A stretch of 64,000 bases of DNA, taken from NCBI GenBank assembly GCA_018806985.1, contig JADANN010000392.1, positions 496,001-560,000 on the forward strand. The letters are read 5' to 3'. Position numbers and translations under genes: made by a program. The notes beneath the pieces were generated by a model, which had not been told where the DNA came from, ran no database searches, and saw only the letters and a program-made list of their open reading frames with translations. The stretch's first letter is position 1, and each line of letters opens with the position of its first letter. Shown here piece after piece: positions 32,410-45,100 of this stretch. Source of the stretch: Angiostrongylus vasorum. Its lineage: Eukaryota > Nematoda > Chromadorea > Rhabditida > Metastrongylidae.

Positions 32410-32725
32410 TTTCTTTTACATGACTTGTCACCACAGCTATTGTGCAGGTCTCAGCAGTTTTCGCATTTGATTCATTTCCCTCACATTCATCTTCCACAAC
32501 GGTTTTCGAAATTTTCGCGTATTGCTTCGGCTGCTGATAGAGGATTTAGAATTCCTTATGAATGTTGTAGAATGCTGGTTGAGTCGCTTGGCATTGCGAT
32601 CTTGGAGATAGCCGAGTTAAGGCTTCCAACGTGTATTGGAGGATAGCGTTGGGGTGTGAGTCGAACTAACTCTTTGTTTCTTGACCGACGGCATCATTAA
32701 CCACTACACTTTCACTGCCCCACAC
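32410..32725 (-). mobile_element. SINE family A
   Basis: Minus-oriented. Head region GGGGCAGTGAAAGTGTAGTG, then AATGATGCCGTCGGTCAAG and a TTAGTTCGACTCACACC B-box-like block, then a body matching 25265-25595 and 16653-17030. The plus frame 32425-32646 is a shadow. The mirror copy is at about 41297-41610. Confidence 0.75.
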
Positions 32726-33264
32726 AAGACAGATAAGGAACTTTATTCGGTTGAAGCTTATGCGCCTTCGTCTTCCTCAGCGCCAAGTCACATTCCACAC
32801 ACGGAGTGGACGAAGTCCACTGCATCCAATAAATTCCTCTTTCAGTGGTTTATTTTTGATGCAAAGTGCTTTTTTACTTAAACGACAGATCGTCCGACAT
32901 CGGTATTATATCCGAAATGGCCATTGAAGAGTTATTCTTTACAACTAATATTTTTACAGGAAGTCTTTCTCGGATGATATCGTTGGCCGGCAAATTTGCT
33001 CATAACTGACTGTTATTTCACTTCCAGTCGCCAGGCTCGTTCTTTGACCATTCATATGTACCAGAAGCACTTGCAATCTTCACTATTAACTTTGAATCTT
33101 TACTTGCAAACAATAATCTTCACTTAGAACTTGCACTTGTTTCCTGAAGTAAACAGTCCTCACTTAAAAGGTTGTACCTTGCATAACATCTACTGAAACA
33201 TTTTAAACAATAGTGCTTCCAACAATAGGTGCTTCTAGTGCTAACCTTCCTCGCACATTTAACA

Positions 33265-33565
33265 GTGCATCTCCGATCGTGCCTGGCGAAAGTCTGCTCC
33301 TGGTCTTTACCACCACAGGCAATCGCAGGCCTTTGTGGATCAGAGGGAGATTTGCCACCATGCGACTTTGATACCAGGACGGTGATGGATCCTGGTAGTC
33401 GTTTGCTCTTAGCTGGGCTTCCTAATGGAAACGCCAGACTCCTTGTCAGTTTGGAAGACCCTGCTGGGGAAACAAGTCCCCCCTGCTGTACATCGCAGCC
33501 CGACACCCAACACCCAGGAACACCTCCCAGCCACGATGAGGCGGTGATTCGTTGGGAGGACCAAT
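33265..33565 (+). repeat. family D repeat, truncated
   Basis: Starts inside the family at GCGAAAGTCTGCTCCTGGTC and runs to ATGAGGCGGTGATTCGTTGG, lacking the CTTGATACTT end. The 151-codon frame at 33229-33684 is a shadow. Confidence 0.8.
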
Positions 33566-34774
33566 TACATATTTCAAATTTGAGTTTAGGACATTTATTT
33601 GATTTAGCAAAGAAGCTCTGCCATTTCTCATTAATGACGTGTCGTGAAAGGCCTTCGATTCGACCAAACCAAAAATTACACTGACTGTTTCTGATATTTG
33701 GAAATCAGATGAGTTTAGAACAAAAGGTTTCGAGCGAGCCCTCTGTGCATTGTGAGGGGATAGGTGTGTGAGAAATGGGACATTTTCGTAGGCAATAGCA
33801 AAGCTGCCATCTCACCCGAAAGTTTTCACGTCTGCCAATGTATTGTTACATCCGCTTTCATAATTTGTGCAATTTCGGGACTTGCAGTTAATCAAACCGA
33901 GTTTTTTGATGGAGGATAAAAAAAAGACCAAGAGTGATGATAAGATTTCATTTCGTCGTGTGACCGTTATCCATGGAGTTGCAAAGGTGCTTCTGTTATT
34001 TCAACTGGTGAATGAGTGTGGTTTTCTCCGACATAGCGGGGCTGCCATGTTAGAACATTGGTTGATCTTCGCCAAAAAAATGTAGTAGGTTATTGCAAAT
34101 CCAAGCTCGTTTAGCAACTTTGTGACTAAGATGCTTAGGAAATGGCAGGGATTCAGATGACCAATCGGCCGACCAACCAAGGGTGATTTCACAGGCCGGA
34201 ATTAATGAAGAATTTTCTGCATTTCATGCATATTCGTGTGCGCTTCCGCATTATTGACTTTTTAGATTTGTGGTTTAGTAGTACATTTTGAAGGAATATG
34301 CTTCTAATACATAGGAGTTGACGGCTATATATGTTTGCCCTTGTAGCTGCATTTTCCCTAGCGAGACGAAAACTGTGTTCCATCCGAAATAACATGCAAA
34401 AAATCGTTTTCAGACGAGTTTATTCATCCGGTTCGAATCTCTCTGACGCTATTAACATGTCTACAGTGTCTTGCATTTCGAAGTTGAAAACTAAGAAGGG
34501 CATTACGGCTACAACAAGATGATGAGTTACTGAGAAGACTTTTTACCATGCAGAAGAGCCAGTGCATGGAATGTATGCTCATCAACGTATACAGCACATC
34601 TTTGTAAATGTTACAAATTTCCAACAATTATTCCCACAACCCTTCACTGGAGTTCTAAACGTTGTACTCAAAAGCGTTTTTATTACAACCAAGAATTCTT
34701 ATAATTAACACTTCTGCATAGTTTTTAGACTACGGACAAACAGTAAAATTTCCAATATACAATTTTTGTATTAG

Positions 34775-35145
34775 AAGGCGGATGGCACAGTGGCACTGAT
34801 GTCCGTCATCACGACCATAGTGCTAGTCCGACTTCGCTCCAGGTCGACCAAGCCTCTCATCCCTCCGGGGTCGGGAAATTGGTAACGGACTTGTCTGAGA
34901 AAAAATCACTGCCTGCAAACCAATTGGGAACGCTCCAGCCCCTGCTGTCTCGGAACTTCAGGAAGAATTGGTCGACCAGCATTCTACGACATCCAAGATG
35001 AAATGAAAACTCTCAAACATCAGTCGAAGCCACACGTAAAAGTTGGAAGGTCTTCGTGGACAATGCATGCGAGGAAACGAATCGAGTGCGAGAAGTGGTG
35101 GGATCTGCAGAGTAGACATGAAGACGGGTCAATTAGAAAAAAATA
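34775..35145 (+). mobile_element. SINE family A
   Basis: Head AAGGCGGATGGCACAGTGG with GTGCTAGTCCGACTTCGC, core GGTCGGGAAATTGGTAACGG / ACTTGTCTGAG, body CACTGCCTGCAAACCAATTG, and end GTAGACATGAAGACGGGTCA with an A-rich tail (AAAAAAATAAAG). Confidence 0.85.
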
Positions 35146-35604
35146 AAGATATATACTTATGGTGTTAGTAATATATTTTAGTGTGTATAATGTGTGTAAT
35201 GTGTATGATAGCAAACGTTAACAATACATATTATTGTAATACATGTATAGCATATAAAATTTCATGCACTCGTGTAATACTTCTATGAGCTACAAAAATT
35301 AAAAATTGCGCCACGTCAATTTTTTTGGAATTTCTCCTGTTTCACTAGAGGTACTTGAGCGACGCCAATGTGACTGAAGCCGATTGCTTCCTGCGTTCTC
35401 TTCATGCGAATCGCAATAGTTGATGCTCGCCTCGAATGCCGTATGAATCAAGGCTGCCTTCTCGACTTCAGTTCTTTAAAAACTGTCATAATAACTAAGA
35501 AGTCGTTGTTCTTTTCTTGAATTTCGCGAAATTTCCAGCTCATTAGTCAGTTTTAAATCGATTTTTGAGGTTTTTTTTTGAAAGAAATGGGTTGGGGGTT
35601 AGCA

Positions 35605-35745
35605 AGACGAGTTAGAGCGAGCAGAATCCAGTGGGCTACTCTTGCAAGCGACAGCGAAAATGGAAGATTTACTAGCACCTGCTCGAGTCACTCGACAATC
35701 AGTGGGACTACAGGTGATACAGGTGACAGATATTACGATCTCGGA
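35605..35745 (+). mobile_element. RTE C-terminal tail fragment
   Basis: The plus frame reads RVRASRIQWATLASDSENGR, the tail of RTE proteins (ASRTHWATLA-R), followed by the same ending as the minus-strand copy next door. Confidence 0.6.
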
Positions 35746-36105
35746 TAAGCAAATGACATCGCCTTTACTACCATTCCATTTGAGCGACGAAATTATTTAC
35801 ATGAACCACAAAAATAGAGTTAATTTCAAACCGCATAAAGGCGAATCACGACAAGCACTTCCATTAATACAGAAATCTTTTCCATGCTCACTGATTTGCA
35901 CATGGAAGAAATTTAGCAGTTTGCTTACATGTGACCATTTACAAATAAAAAATAATTTCAAAAAAAAGAATGCAGGGAATATGTTTTATTAAACTTACTA
36001 TAAAAAATGAGAACCAATAAGGCACCACCTTCACAACCACTAGATCGAGCAAAGTTAAAGTTTTTTTTGACGTCTTCGGAAGCACTTAACAATCATGTTA
36101 CAAAA

Positions 36106-37215
36106 TCACTGAGCTGGGAATGCGATACACAATACGGTATATAACAGACACGATCTTTTTGTTAAGTTGGTATCACCTATATCACCTATAGTCCCGTTGG
36201 TCGTCGAGTGACTTGAGCGGAAGTCAGTAAATCTTCCATTTTTCCCTCTTATGTACAAGAGTAGCCCAATGGGTCCTGCTCGCTCTAGCGATTCGTTGAG
36301 CATCATGTCTTTCTCCTAGGCTCTTCGTGAAGAACTCTGACCATCGGGTCGGTGGTCTTCCTGTAGTGCATTTGACATCCCGAAGAATCCAGTCACTAAC
36401 GGCTCTTGTCCACCGGTTGTCATCCATACGCATTACGTGTTCGGCCCATATCATCTTCGGCTGTTTGGCGTACAGAACGGCATCTTTGGTTTTTCATCGT
36501 TGACGCAGGTCGGAGCTTCGGATCACATCCCTTACTTGTGTGAAACGGAATACTCCTAGTCATCGTCCTTTCGACTGCGCGTTCGATAACACTGAGTCTT
36601 TCATCTTTCATCCTGATTACGCAGCGACCAGGTTTCCGACGCATACGTTAGGCTAGGAAGTACCGTTGATTCGAAAAAGGCACGGAGTCGGGTGTTCCTT
36701 GTTCTCTTCACTACATCCTCGATGCTTTTGAAAGCTCGCCAAGCCGCTCGTTTCCTTCTGCTCAGCTCTGGATCTAAGTCGTTCATCACATTGATTTCCC
36801 GACCTAGATAGACATAAGTGGAGCATTCGGAGATATTCGTTCTGTTGTGCGTAAATGGGGCACACGAAACCAATCCGTTCTTCATGTACATCGTTTTTTG
36901 TGAGATTTAGTTGAAGACCAATCTTCACACAGGCTTTATCAAGGTCGATAAGCATTCATTCCGCTTGGCTAATGTTTGGTGTTATAAGAACGACGTCATC
37001 AGCAAAACGAAGATGGTGTAACTGCCGACCATCGATTTTCACTCCCATATTATCCCATTCCAAAGTTCGCATGACGTTCTGGAGGGTGGCGGTAAATAAT
37101 TTTGGCGAGATGGTATCGCCTTGCCTAACTCCTCTTTTGAGGTCAATGTTAATAACGTTGTAGAATGGTGATAATAGAATGGTGTAGCTGGTATAACTCT
37201 AGAAATTCGGATGTT
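36106..37215 (-). mobile_element. RTE retrotransposon 3' half, frameshifted
   Basis: Minus-strand RT remains in order: FYNVINIDLKRGVRQGDTIS (about 37170-37110), GRQLHHLRFADDVVLITPNI with the catalytic Asp pair (about 37025-36965), MLIDLDKACVKIGLQLNLTK (36955-36896), NISECSTYVYLGREINVMND, RRKRAAWRAFKSIEDVVKRT, LPSLTYASETWSLRNQDER, RLSVIERAVERTMTR, DDNRWTRAVSDWILRDVKCT and RASRTHWATLVHKREKWKIY. At least three frameshifts and no endonuclease, so it is inactive. This is the best preserved RT in the window. Confidence 0.85.
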
Positions 37216-37649
37216 GTAACAAGAAACCAGAGGCAAGAGCCGAGCAAATATCGCGGAAAATGATCATTTCAGAAATGAAACCAAAATGAAGACGAAGATG
37301 AAACCCACTGAAGAAAAGGTACAAGACATACTCTTTAACTGAAAGACGAAGCTAACAAAGAACATGTGAGTCATTCACACCAGCTTTATAATGATGTTGC
37401 TGTTTACAATTTAAATTCCCACGAAATTTCTGCCACTGGGACCTAAAGTGAAGTCACTCACAGCACTGATGTCATATTTTCTTCTTCTGTTCCTTGTACT
37501 GAGATGATATCACTCGTAAAGGCGGAGGCTTTGACAGTGCTTAAAATGTTATCACTTGAGCACGGAAAAGTTCTATTAGAATAAAAGCGAACGCATTTAG
37601 AAAAAAGTTCGAGGTTCGACTTTTTGTTTACGCAACACAGAGAACCAAC

Positions 37650-38066
37650 CTTGAAACCGCTGTTTCTTTGAGTGTGTTATTTGAAATCATTTCAGCGCTT
37701 TGATCGGTGGCTGTTGATGTAGCAGTACTTGTTGACATCATCAGTGTGCTTATCGAACCAGAACTCGTGGTAATGGGCGTCGTAGCATTAGTCAAAGTGC
37801 CTTCCTCTACACGATGGAAGGACGGTGTAGTGTTTTGCGCGAACATGTTGATAATTTCCGTTTTTGATGACCAATAAGAAGAATCGTTGTACTGTTTTGT
37901 GGGAAGCAGCGGTGGATTGGTAATACTGCGTCTTCTACTCGTAGCACTCAGTGAAGGAGACAGGGTCATTATTGACGATGTATTATAAAATCGTTGTCTA
38001 ATAATTACACGTGGATGAGGACGTGCTCTCGTGTAAGTGACGTTTTCCGCACAAAATGAATCAACC
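37650..38066 (-). CDS. Ser/Thr-rich exon, unknown gene
   Basis: A single 417-base exon with acceptor ACTTTCAG and donor GTTGGT. The entry phase (one base) and exit phase (two bases) are consistent with an internal exon. It encodes about 139 residues: VDSFCAENVTYTRARPHPRV, SLSATSRRRSITNPPLLPTK, then a Ser/Thr-rich run (TPITTSSGSISTLMMSTSTA) suited to O-glycosylation or a linker. Several NxS/T sites are present. It could be an extracellular stalk; a repeat-derived open frame is not excluded. Flanking exons were not found. Confidence 0.45.
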
Positions 38067-38069
38067 CTG

Positions 38070-39180
38070 AAAGTTTTAAACACATGTCACGTAATCCTGT
38101 TCGATTAAATTTATAAAAAGAAATTAGGATTTCTTCTGCTAAAAAAAATTCTACCAAAGAAGGGAACGGCAGAATTTCTACCTAAAACACATGTAAATGA
38201 TACTAGGGGGTCAAAGATTAAATTTAGAAAAAAAATTGAGTATAAATTGAGCCGCCTGTAATGATTCGGTCTTCTATCTCCCGCCCCCCCTATAACACAT
38301 TATGGTTCAGTTTCTTTTATTCATCTCTATAGCTATGGAGCAGTGTGACCAAACGAAAAGCTTCATGAAAAAAGGTACACAGTTTGATAAGTCGGGAATG
38401 AACCAAACTGTTGACGAGGTAATGGTATATTAGGCATCTTTTTTTTCCATCTATTATTTTGCGGCGTAGATCCTTTCTCTTCATTTGTCATAATTACTCA
38501 CTATATTCTACAAAACCGAGTTTTACAAGAATTCGGCATGAACAAGCAATATTTTCTAAGCTTACGCAAAGTTGTTGTCAAGTATTTATTGCGGATAACA
38601 CTCAGGTGCCTTCGCCTTCTTCAAAACCTCAATGATTCGAGTAGAATGCCGATAAACGTTCATTTTTGCGATGTGGCCCTTCATGGTCATCGTGTAGAGT
38701 CGAATCCAGGAAAGTGGAGCACAGATCAAACAAAATAACCTCACTTCGCAGAGCTCTTTTATACACGAAAAATTCTTCATTGACTGCCCACTGATAATTT
38801 GTTTCTACTAATGCATTCCATCATCACTGTTCTTTATATTGCTGTATTTATTCTACATATTTGTCCTTTCGTGTATTCCACCATTATTTCGAAGTATATA
38901 CAACTCAGATGTGATTTAAAAAAAAACAGTTGCTCACAATTCAACCATACCACTGTCAGCCTCTAGGAGGGTTCTGCAAAATATGCGAAGTACGTTTCGG
39001 CGTTTCCTGCATCTATTTTATTTCTGCCAATTCTTCATCGTAACCATGAATGTGCAATCGCGCTCACTGTGATAATCGCCTGTCCCCAACTATCCAAATA
39101 AGTAAATCTTTTGGGCAGCAAACAAATTAAGCTTCATTTTCGATTGAGTGCCATCGAAGTTGAATCGATAGAATATACTG
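38070..39180. other. no recognisable gene
   Basis: A plus frame starting ATGGAGCAGTGTGACC at about 38336 meets a donor GTAATGG at 38421 but has no partner exon. The frame at 38538-38738 is unsupported. Confidence 0.3.
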
Positions 39181-39182
39181 TG

Positions 39183-39368
39183 CTAGTCGTCGATGAAGCC
39201 TCTTAACTGTAAAGGGGCATAAAGACGAGGTTGATGATGATGAGGTACTCGGTGATAAAAGGGTAGTACGTGAGTTTTCCGATAATACGATTCACCGCAA
39301 TGGTTAGGTTTACGGTAATAATCATTTGGAGATTGACCGACGGCTGTTACTTGTTCGCACAGTACCAA
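39183..39368 (-). CDS. Tyr/His-rich open frame, doubtful
   Basis: A minus frame ending at a stop near 39188 with NDYYRKPNHCGESYYRK and PFYHRVPHHHQPRLYAP. The composition looks like a structural or secreted tail rather than chance, but no clean splice acceptor was found. Kept as a weak candidate. Confidence 0.25.
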   Translation of the reverse strand: MVLCEQVTAVGQSPNDYYRKPNHCGESYYRKTHVLPFYHRVPHHHQPRLYAPLQLRGFIDD

Positions 39369-39832
39369 TACATTTTACATAGTTTACATACTGCTTCCAA
39401 CTGAAGCTAGGGAGCTTCCTGTAAGGGGGGGACCGACAGATATGGGAAAAACAAGAAATGGAGATCAAAAACTGTTAAAGAGGTAAAATAGTCCATTAAT
39501 CTTTGTGTCCAAATCAGTGTTGTTTAACTGTGATGACTTAGGCATTATTGGAATACCTATACTATTTTGGGATTCCAGGCTTGGGATTCTTGAGTAGAGA
39601 GTATGAGACGGCCAGATTACAGAACTCGCTCTCTCATCTCCATTTGCATCGTATGACATATAAGACAGGTTCTACCAAACCCTATCCTTTGTTGAGCTTA
39701 TCTATAGAGTTGAAAAAGAGTAATGGGATTGCAAACCGTAAACTTTTACAATTTTTGATGACTATGACTGTGTACAAACTGCACGTGAAAATATTCACTG
39801 AAGATGTTAAGAGTTGTGATGACTGTAAATAG

Positions 39833-40171
39833 TATATAAAAGGTGTTGATTGCAACAGTTGCAGACCAAAACAATTCTATCCAGACAGCAACTCACAGCG
39901 GATCAAATGGGTCCTCAAACGGTCTTCCTTCTTGCTGCATATCTCGCTCAATATTTCTGTTTTTTTATGCATTTTGTTAGCATTTTTTGCAGATTTGTTT
40001 CCTATTAAATCTTTAAGTAGTTCTATGCATTTCTCCGTTTTTGCGGAACATTTCGAAGTTGGGTATATGGTGAAAAGAATCCGATTGCTATCAAAAGCAC
40101 AAATGGAGCGCTCATACCAATGGTTAGAGGTGCCCTTCAAAAGGCTGTACTGGGTCGATTGCGCGTTCTAG
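39833..40171 (+). CDS. TATA-headed small secreted-like frame
   Basis: TATATAAA at 39833-39840 stands 67 bases before ATG 39907. The start MGPQTVFLLAAYLAQYF looks like a signal peptide. A 34-base segment beginning GTTTTTTTATG and ending TTTTTTGCAG (39942-39975) could be removed as a very short intron, after which the frame stays open to the stop at 40171 (FPIKSLSSSMHFSVFAEHFE, then KAQMERSYQWLEVPFKRLYW). Without removal the frame stops early. No family recognised. It lies in the spacer, immediately before a family B SINE. Confidence 0.35.
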   Translation, partial: YIKGVDCNSCRPKQFYPDSNSQRIKWVLKRSSFLLHISLNISVFLCILLAFFADLFPIKSLSSSMHFSVFAEHFEVGYMVKRIRLLSKAQMERSYQWLEVPFKRLYWVDCAF

Positions 40172-40264
40172 GCTCACTATGCCTGTCATTCGGGATCTGC
40201 AGATTAGTCCCAAACTTTCCAAAAAGCGTAGAAACACCTACTTGACACATCGGTAAAATGATAA

Positions 40265-40545
40265 AGAATAAAGCTTACGGCGTTGATCATTCCCTTAAGG
40301 ATGTCCCAGGCCTTCGACTTCATTAAACATCGTTCGAGATGATTGAAAACATGTCTGGCCTTTACAATGACTCGCGGTGGCCTAGCGATGTATCGAGCCA
40401 CTACTGCTATCCTTCCAGACAAGTCTGGCACCAGTTTGCCGACCCTGGAGGGATGGAAGGTTTGATGGGCCAGGGGCGCCGGAATCGATCCCGTGTGTAT
40501 TGGAGGGCGTCTCCGATCACTGCCCCCCACACGCTACTGACACAT
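40265..40545 (-). mobile_element. SINE-like family B
   Basis: Minus-oriented: 3' end AAGCTTACGGCGTTGATCA, core GCCAGACTTGTCTGGAAGGA, B-box-like GGAATCGATCCC on the complementary strand. A 3' half copy in plus orientation follows directly (about 40541-40672: CATCGGTAAGCCACTGC to GATCAAAGCCATAATCTTTA), forming an inverted pair. Confidence 0.8.
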
Positions 40546-42185
40546 CGGTAAGCCACTGCAAATCGTTTTAGAAATCAGATGTGCATTTAACATCCTCTAA
40601 CGATGCTTGATAAAGTCGAATGCATGGTGCATCCCTCAAGGACCGATCAAAGCCATAATCTTTATCCCTTGTCAGTTCTATAACTGAGTTGCTATTGAGT
40701 GCCACCAGTTTTCTTCATTTTTTAGGAAAGCTGAACCTTTATCGTCTTCGGGGAATTTACGCTTGATCTGTGGAAGAAGAATTGAACCTCCAAATGCTCT
40801 TATTTAAGAGGAATGACAATAGAATTTAAATCTTCGTAACAAGGTTGTGATGTTCACGAAAACGGCAGAATTTCAATTACCACTGATGAAGTCATCGAGA
40901 CGATACATTGTAGCTAACACTTATGCCCTACACTCGAATTTCAGCAACTACGGCATAGAGCGGCACGGAAATCACTACTCATCATGGCGACTGGAAGTGA
41001 AATAACAGTCAGTTATGAGCAAATTTGCCGGCCAACGATATCATCCGAGAAAGACTTCCTGTAAAAATATTAGTTGTAAAGAATAACTCTTCAATGGCCA
41101 TTTCGGATATAATACCGATGTCGGACGATCTGTCGTTTAAGTAAAAAAGCACTTTGCATCAAAATAAACCACTGAAAGAGGAATTTATTGGATGCAGTGG
41201 ACTTCGTCCACTCCGTGTGTGGAATGTGACTTGGCGCTGAGGAAGACGAAGGCGCATAAGCTTCAACCGAATAAAGTTCCTTATCTGTCTTGTGTGGGGC
41301 AGTGAAAGTGTAGTGGTTAATGATGCCGTCGGTCAAGAAACAAAGAGTTAGTTCGACTCACACCCCAACGCTATCCTCCAATACACGTTGGAAGCCTTAA
41401 CTCGGCTATCTCCAAGATCGCAATGCCAAGCGACTCAACCAGCATTCTACAACATTCATAAGGAATTCTAAATCCTCTATCAGCAGCCGAAGCAATACGC
41501 GAAAATTTCGAAAACCGTTGTGGAAGATGAATGTGAGGGAAATGAATCAAATGCGAAAACTGCTGAGACCTGCACAATAGCTGTGGTGACAAGTCATGTA
41601 AAAGAAATAGAACTAGTGTTGGCTTATCACTGAAAGAATAAGAATAATTTTTTTAATCACTTCTATAATTTCAAGAAACATGAGGACATTTTCAGTTTTT
41701 TATGAGCGGATTTCTGAAAGATGGAAGTATTTGTAAAATAAGCATTTTATAACTCGAGGAATTATTTTAGCCCTACATTTTCAAAATGTTTCAGATTTTC
41801 TGGATAAGGTAGATAATGAAACAGCTGACGCAAAAAAGCGACCTTTGTTTGCACTAAAATTCTTCGGCGGATCCATAAATTTATGTAAATAAACAAAACC
41901 CATATTTATAAACATGTAAAAGATTTCACATAATAATTTCCTAAAAGGCTTCAAGGACGTTTAAGTGTTCAGTTTGAAAAAAAAGAAACTGCCTATTTTT
42001 GGTACAGACTTTGATACTTGACTACATGGTCGGCTCCTATGTTGCCTTTGAACTGTCGTGGAAATATCCAAAATATCTTTTTTTTTAGAGCAAGCCCGTG
42101 CTAGAATAGTCATTTAAGAAGATACTTTGAAAATATTTTGTACCAAATTCTGCGAACGAAAACTCCATATTAAAACATGTTGTAA

Positions 42186-45100
42186 TTATAAGTAAGAAGT
42201 ATAATGGCGAAAGATTAGAGCTGCGAAAGTGATCAGGAAGGCAAACCAGTGCTGCATACTCCGTCCAAAATAAATATCGTTGTCAGAAGCACGTATTTCC
42301 CATGGAGATAATCGGGAACTACACTGAGGATCCTCCGCTCCGAGGCAGACAACATACTTAGCGCCACGACGCATTCCATTAGGATACCACACCTCAAATA
42401 GCAAAATAAAGGTTTGTTTAGATGTTTTTTTCGAATATAAAAACAACTACTTTCGTAGCGATGGTGATGTGGTGGAGTCCATTCACCATCAAACTTTCTA
42501 GGATAGTGTGGCACCATATCGCGACCATGCACAATTCGGAAACGGTAAGGCACCTACAAACCAGAAATGAGAAAAAAACCCGATGTAGAGAAAAAATAGA
42601 AAGCGAATATTTGAAGTCGGAAAATAAATATGGACACGTTTGCCAAGTAGAATACATCAACGATGTTAGACGATGACGTAAGAAAGAATTCGTGATCGCT
42701 CTTAGAATTGGTTCTAATCATTGGTTCTCTGTATTAATAATGAAGAAAGTACAAAGATTGAAAATATCTTCTGGTGACCTCTAACAAACACCCTCGCATT
42801 GTTAGAAGATGATAACACAAAGTTGTTATCTTACAGTAAAAAAATTTTGCTAACCAGGGTTTCAATGAGTTGAACAAACGACATATCTCCGACACGAGTC
42901 GATCCAAACGTAAGAAGGCGAACTTTGTCCTGTGAGATCAGTCTCTTGAAAAGCATTGACAAAGCAGACATCTCCGCTTTTGCTCCACCAAGTGAATGTC
43001 CGAAAAACTGAAGGAAATACACTAACATATTACTAAACGCACATAATTGGAAAACTCTTTTTTCAAAAGTATTTGTTAGTTCAATGCTTCTGTGCTTCTC
43101 TACTGCATAAACGTAGAGTTCAAGGAAGTTTTCTTTGAATTAACTCACATATAAACAACATTTTGCTCAAGCTGCGCGCACTTGATGCCTAGTATGATCT
43201 CGGAAGAAAATCAAGAGTATCTTTGTTTCACGGTATGCTTCAGAGTTCTCAAAACTACGTGCATATATGGCTCACTGGGCTTCAAGGAAATCAGAACAGT
43301 TTTCTTTGCAATAATAATCCTGATAATAACATTCGGCAGACAAGACGCTAGCGCTTAACAAATCCATTGTTTCTTACCCAAATTTCGAAGGTTGTGTAGT
43401 TTTTAACGATGGTATGTAGTGTTTTCTCCATTCCCATAACATACCAAAGTTTATACCAGCTGTCATAGAGAAACCTTAACAGACGTATTTTATTGTGAAA
43501 ACTTCAAGCAAAGTAGAGTAAACAATAACAAATCAAAAGCAACGTGGAAAGCTTGTTTTTTATATATCCCAAGGTTTTCGTAGGATCTTAAATCAAATAT
43601 TAACCAATGTTCATTAAAGGACAAATAAAGGATAAAGCTCACTGGGTTGATCAATCCCCTGAGGGATGCGCCATGCATTCAACTTCGCTAAGCATCGTTG
43701 GAGGTGGTTGAATGCACATTTGGCCTTTACGATGACTCGCGGTGGTCTACCAATGTATCGAGCCAGTGTTGCTATCCTCCCAGACAAGTCTGTTACCAAT
43801 TTGCGAGGGATGTAAGGCTTGGTGAGCCATGGGTGCTGGGATCGATTCCACGCGTGTGTTGCAGGGCGCCTCTGACCACTGCTCCACACGCGCCTTAATG
43901 TTCATTAGCATTCTGAAAACAACTCCACTTACCCCATAACATCCAGATTGGCCGATTTTTGTTATTATTTCTACTAAATAAAGACAAAATGACAAATTCC
44001 ATTGGCATGAAATATAGGTATGATAGCTTCGAAAGGCATTTTCGTTGCCGAATTCAAAATTCTTCAGAAGGAATTTCTGGACTCAGCACTCATTGGAAGA
44101 ACCCTGCCTGGATTAATTCAGGTTCATTTATAACCGCTCGGTTAGATTGAATTCTATTTGACAGTTGTCCATCGCAGCAATTACAAGTTCACGTAAAGCG
44201 ATACAAAATCATACCCAATAATTAAGTTTCGTGTTTTCTTCAACAAATGCCTAAAAGCAGTGCCAGTATCCTCCAGATAGAAAAAAAGCAAGCATTTTCT
44301 CTTCTAGTAGAACGAAAGAACTACCTCGTAACGGTTTACCGTCTCATCGTGGCTGGGAGGTGTTTCTGGGTGTCGGACTGCGATGTACAGCGGGGGAATT
44401 CGTCCCCCCGCTAGGGTCTCCCAAGCTGAAAAAGAGTCCGGCGTTTCCATCAGGAAGCCTAGTTAACAGTAAACCAGTACCAGGATCTCCCATCGTCCTG
44501 CTATCAAAGTCGCATGCTGGCAAATCTCCCTCTGATCAACGAGGGCTGAGGCTGCCCGTGAGGTGAAGACGTGGGGGCAGACTTTGGTCAGGCTGTCCTC
44601 GGGATTCCAGGGAACCACAATGACTTAACCAGCAAATCTCCAAAATATGGTGATTATGCTGGAGCGCGCACAACTAGTGAGGACGGGCCGTACAAGTATC
44701 AAGTATCAAGTAAGTAGAACGAAAGAGCAGCGGATGTTGTAGCATAGACAGTACAAAGTGTCATCGTCAACACGAACTTTGGTATCAAACATGAATTTCT
44801 TCTAAAAGGTAACAACTCCAAATGGACGACACCATCTGATTAGACGCGGTGCAATGGCGGATTTTACTGTTTTCGTTAGCGATACAAATTGAAATTGAAG
44901 CTTTTTATGGAGATTACAGGGAAAAAGTCGACCTTCTCTAACATCATCAATGACGGAAAAAATACTGGTCCCAGCAAACGTCCAAAGAACTTCACAAAGA
45001 GACCTATAGTGAACGAGAAGCGTGAGAGGCCATCCACTAATTTGTTCAAAAAACAAATGAACGTTTTTAATTATATTCTTTAAAATGTAACTTGCTTTAA

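Larger units (their letters stand above)
20513..33033. repeat. left arm of 12.5 kb inverted duplication
   Basis: Reverse complement of 40985-53512. The outer end matches from GTTTGACTTAAATCACC (left) to GGTGATTTAAGTCAAAC (right). The inner end matches to CACTTCCAGTCGCCA (left) and TGGCGACTGGAAGTG (right). The sum of paired coordinates drifts only from 74025 to 74018 over the length. Sampled differences are mainly homopolymer-length changes with occasional substitutions. No target-site duplication is evident at the outer ends. Confidence 0.97.
33034..40984. other. 7.95 kb spacer of the inverted duplication
   Basis: Single-copy between the arms. It holds a truncated family D repeat, a family A SINE, two convergent RTE ends, a Ser/Thr-rich exon, a TATA-headed frame and two family B pieces. 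33570-34770 shows no recognisable gene; a frame at 34331-34522 begins after TATATATG but has no further support. Confidence 0.8.
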
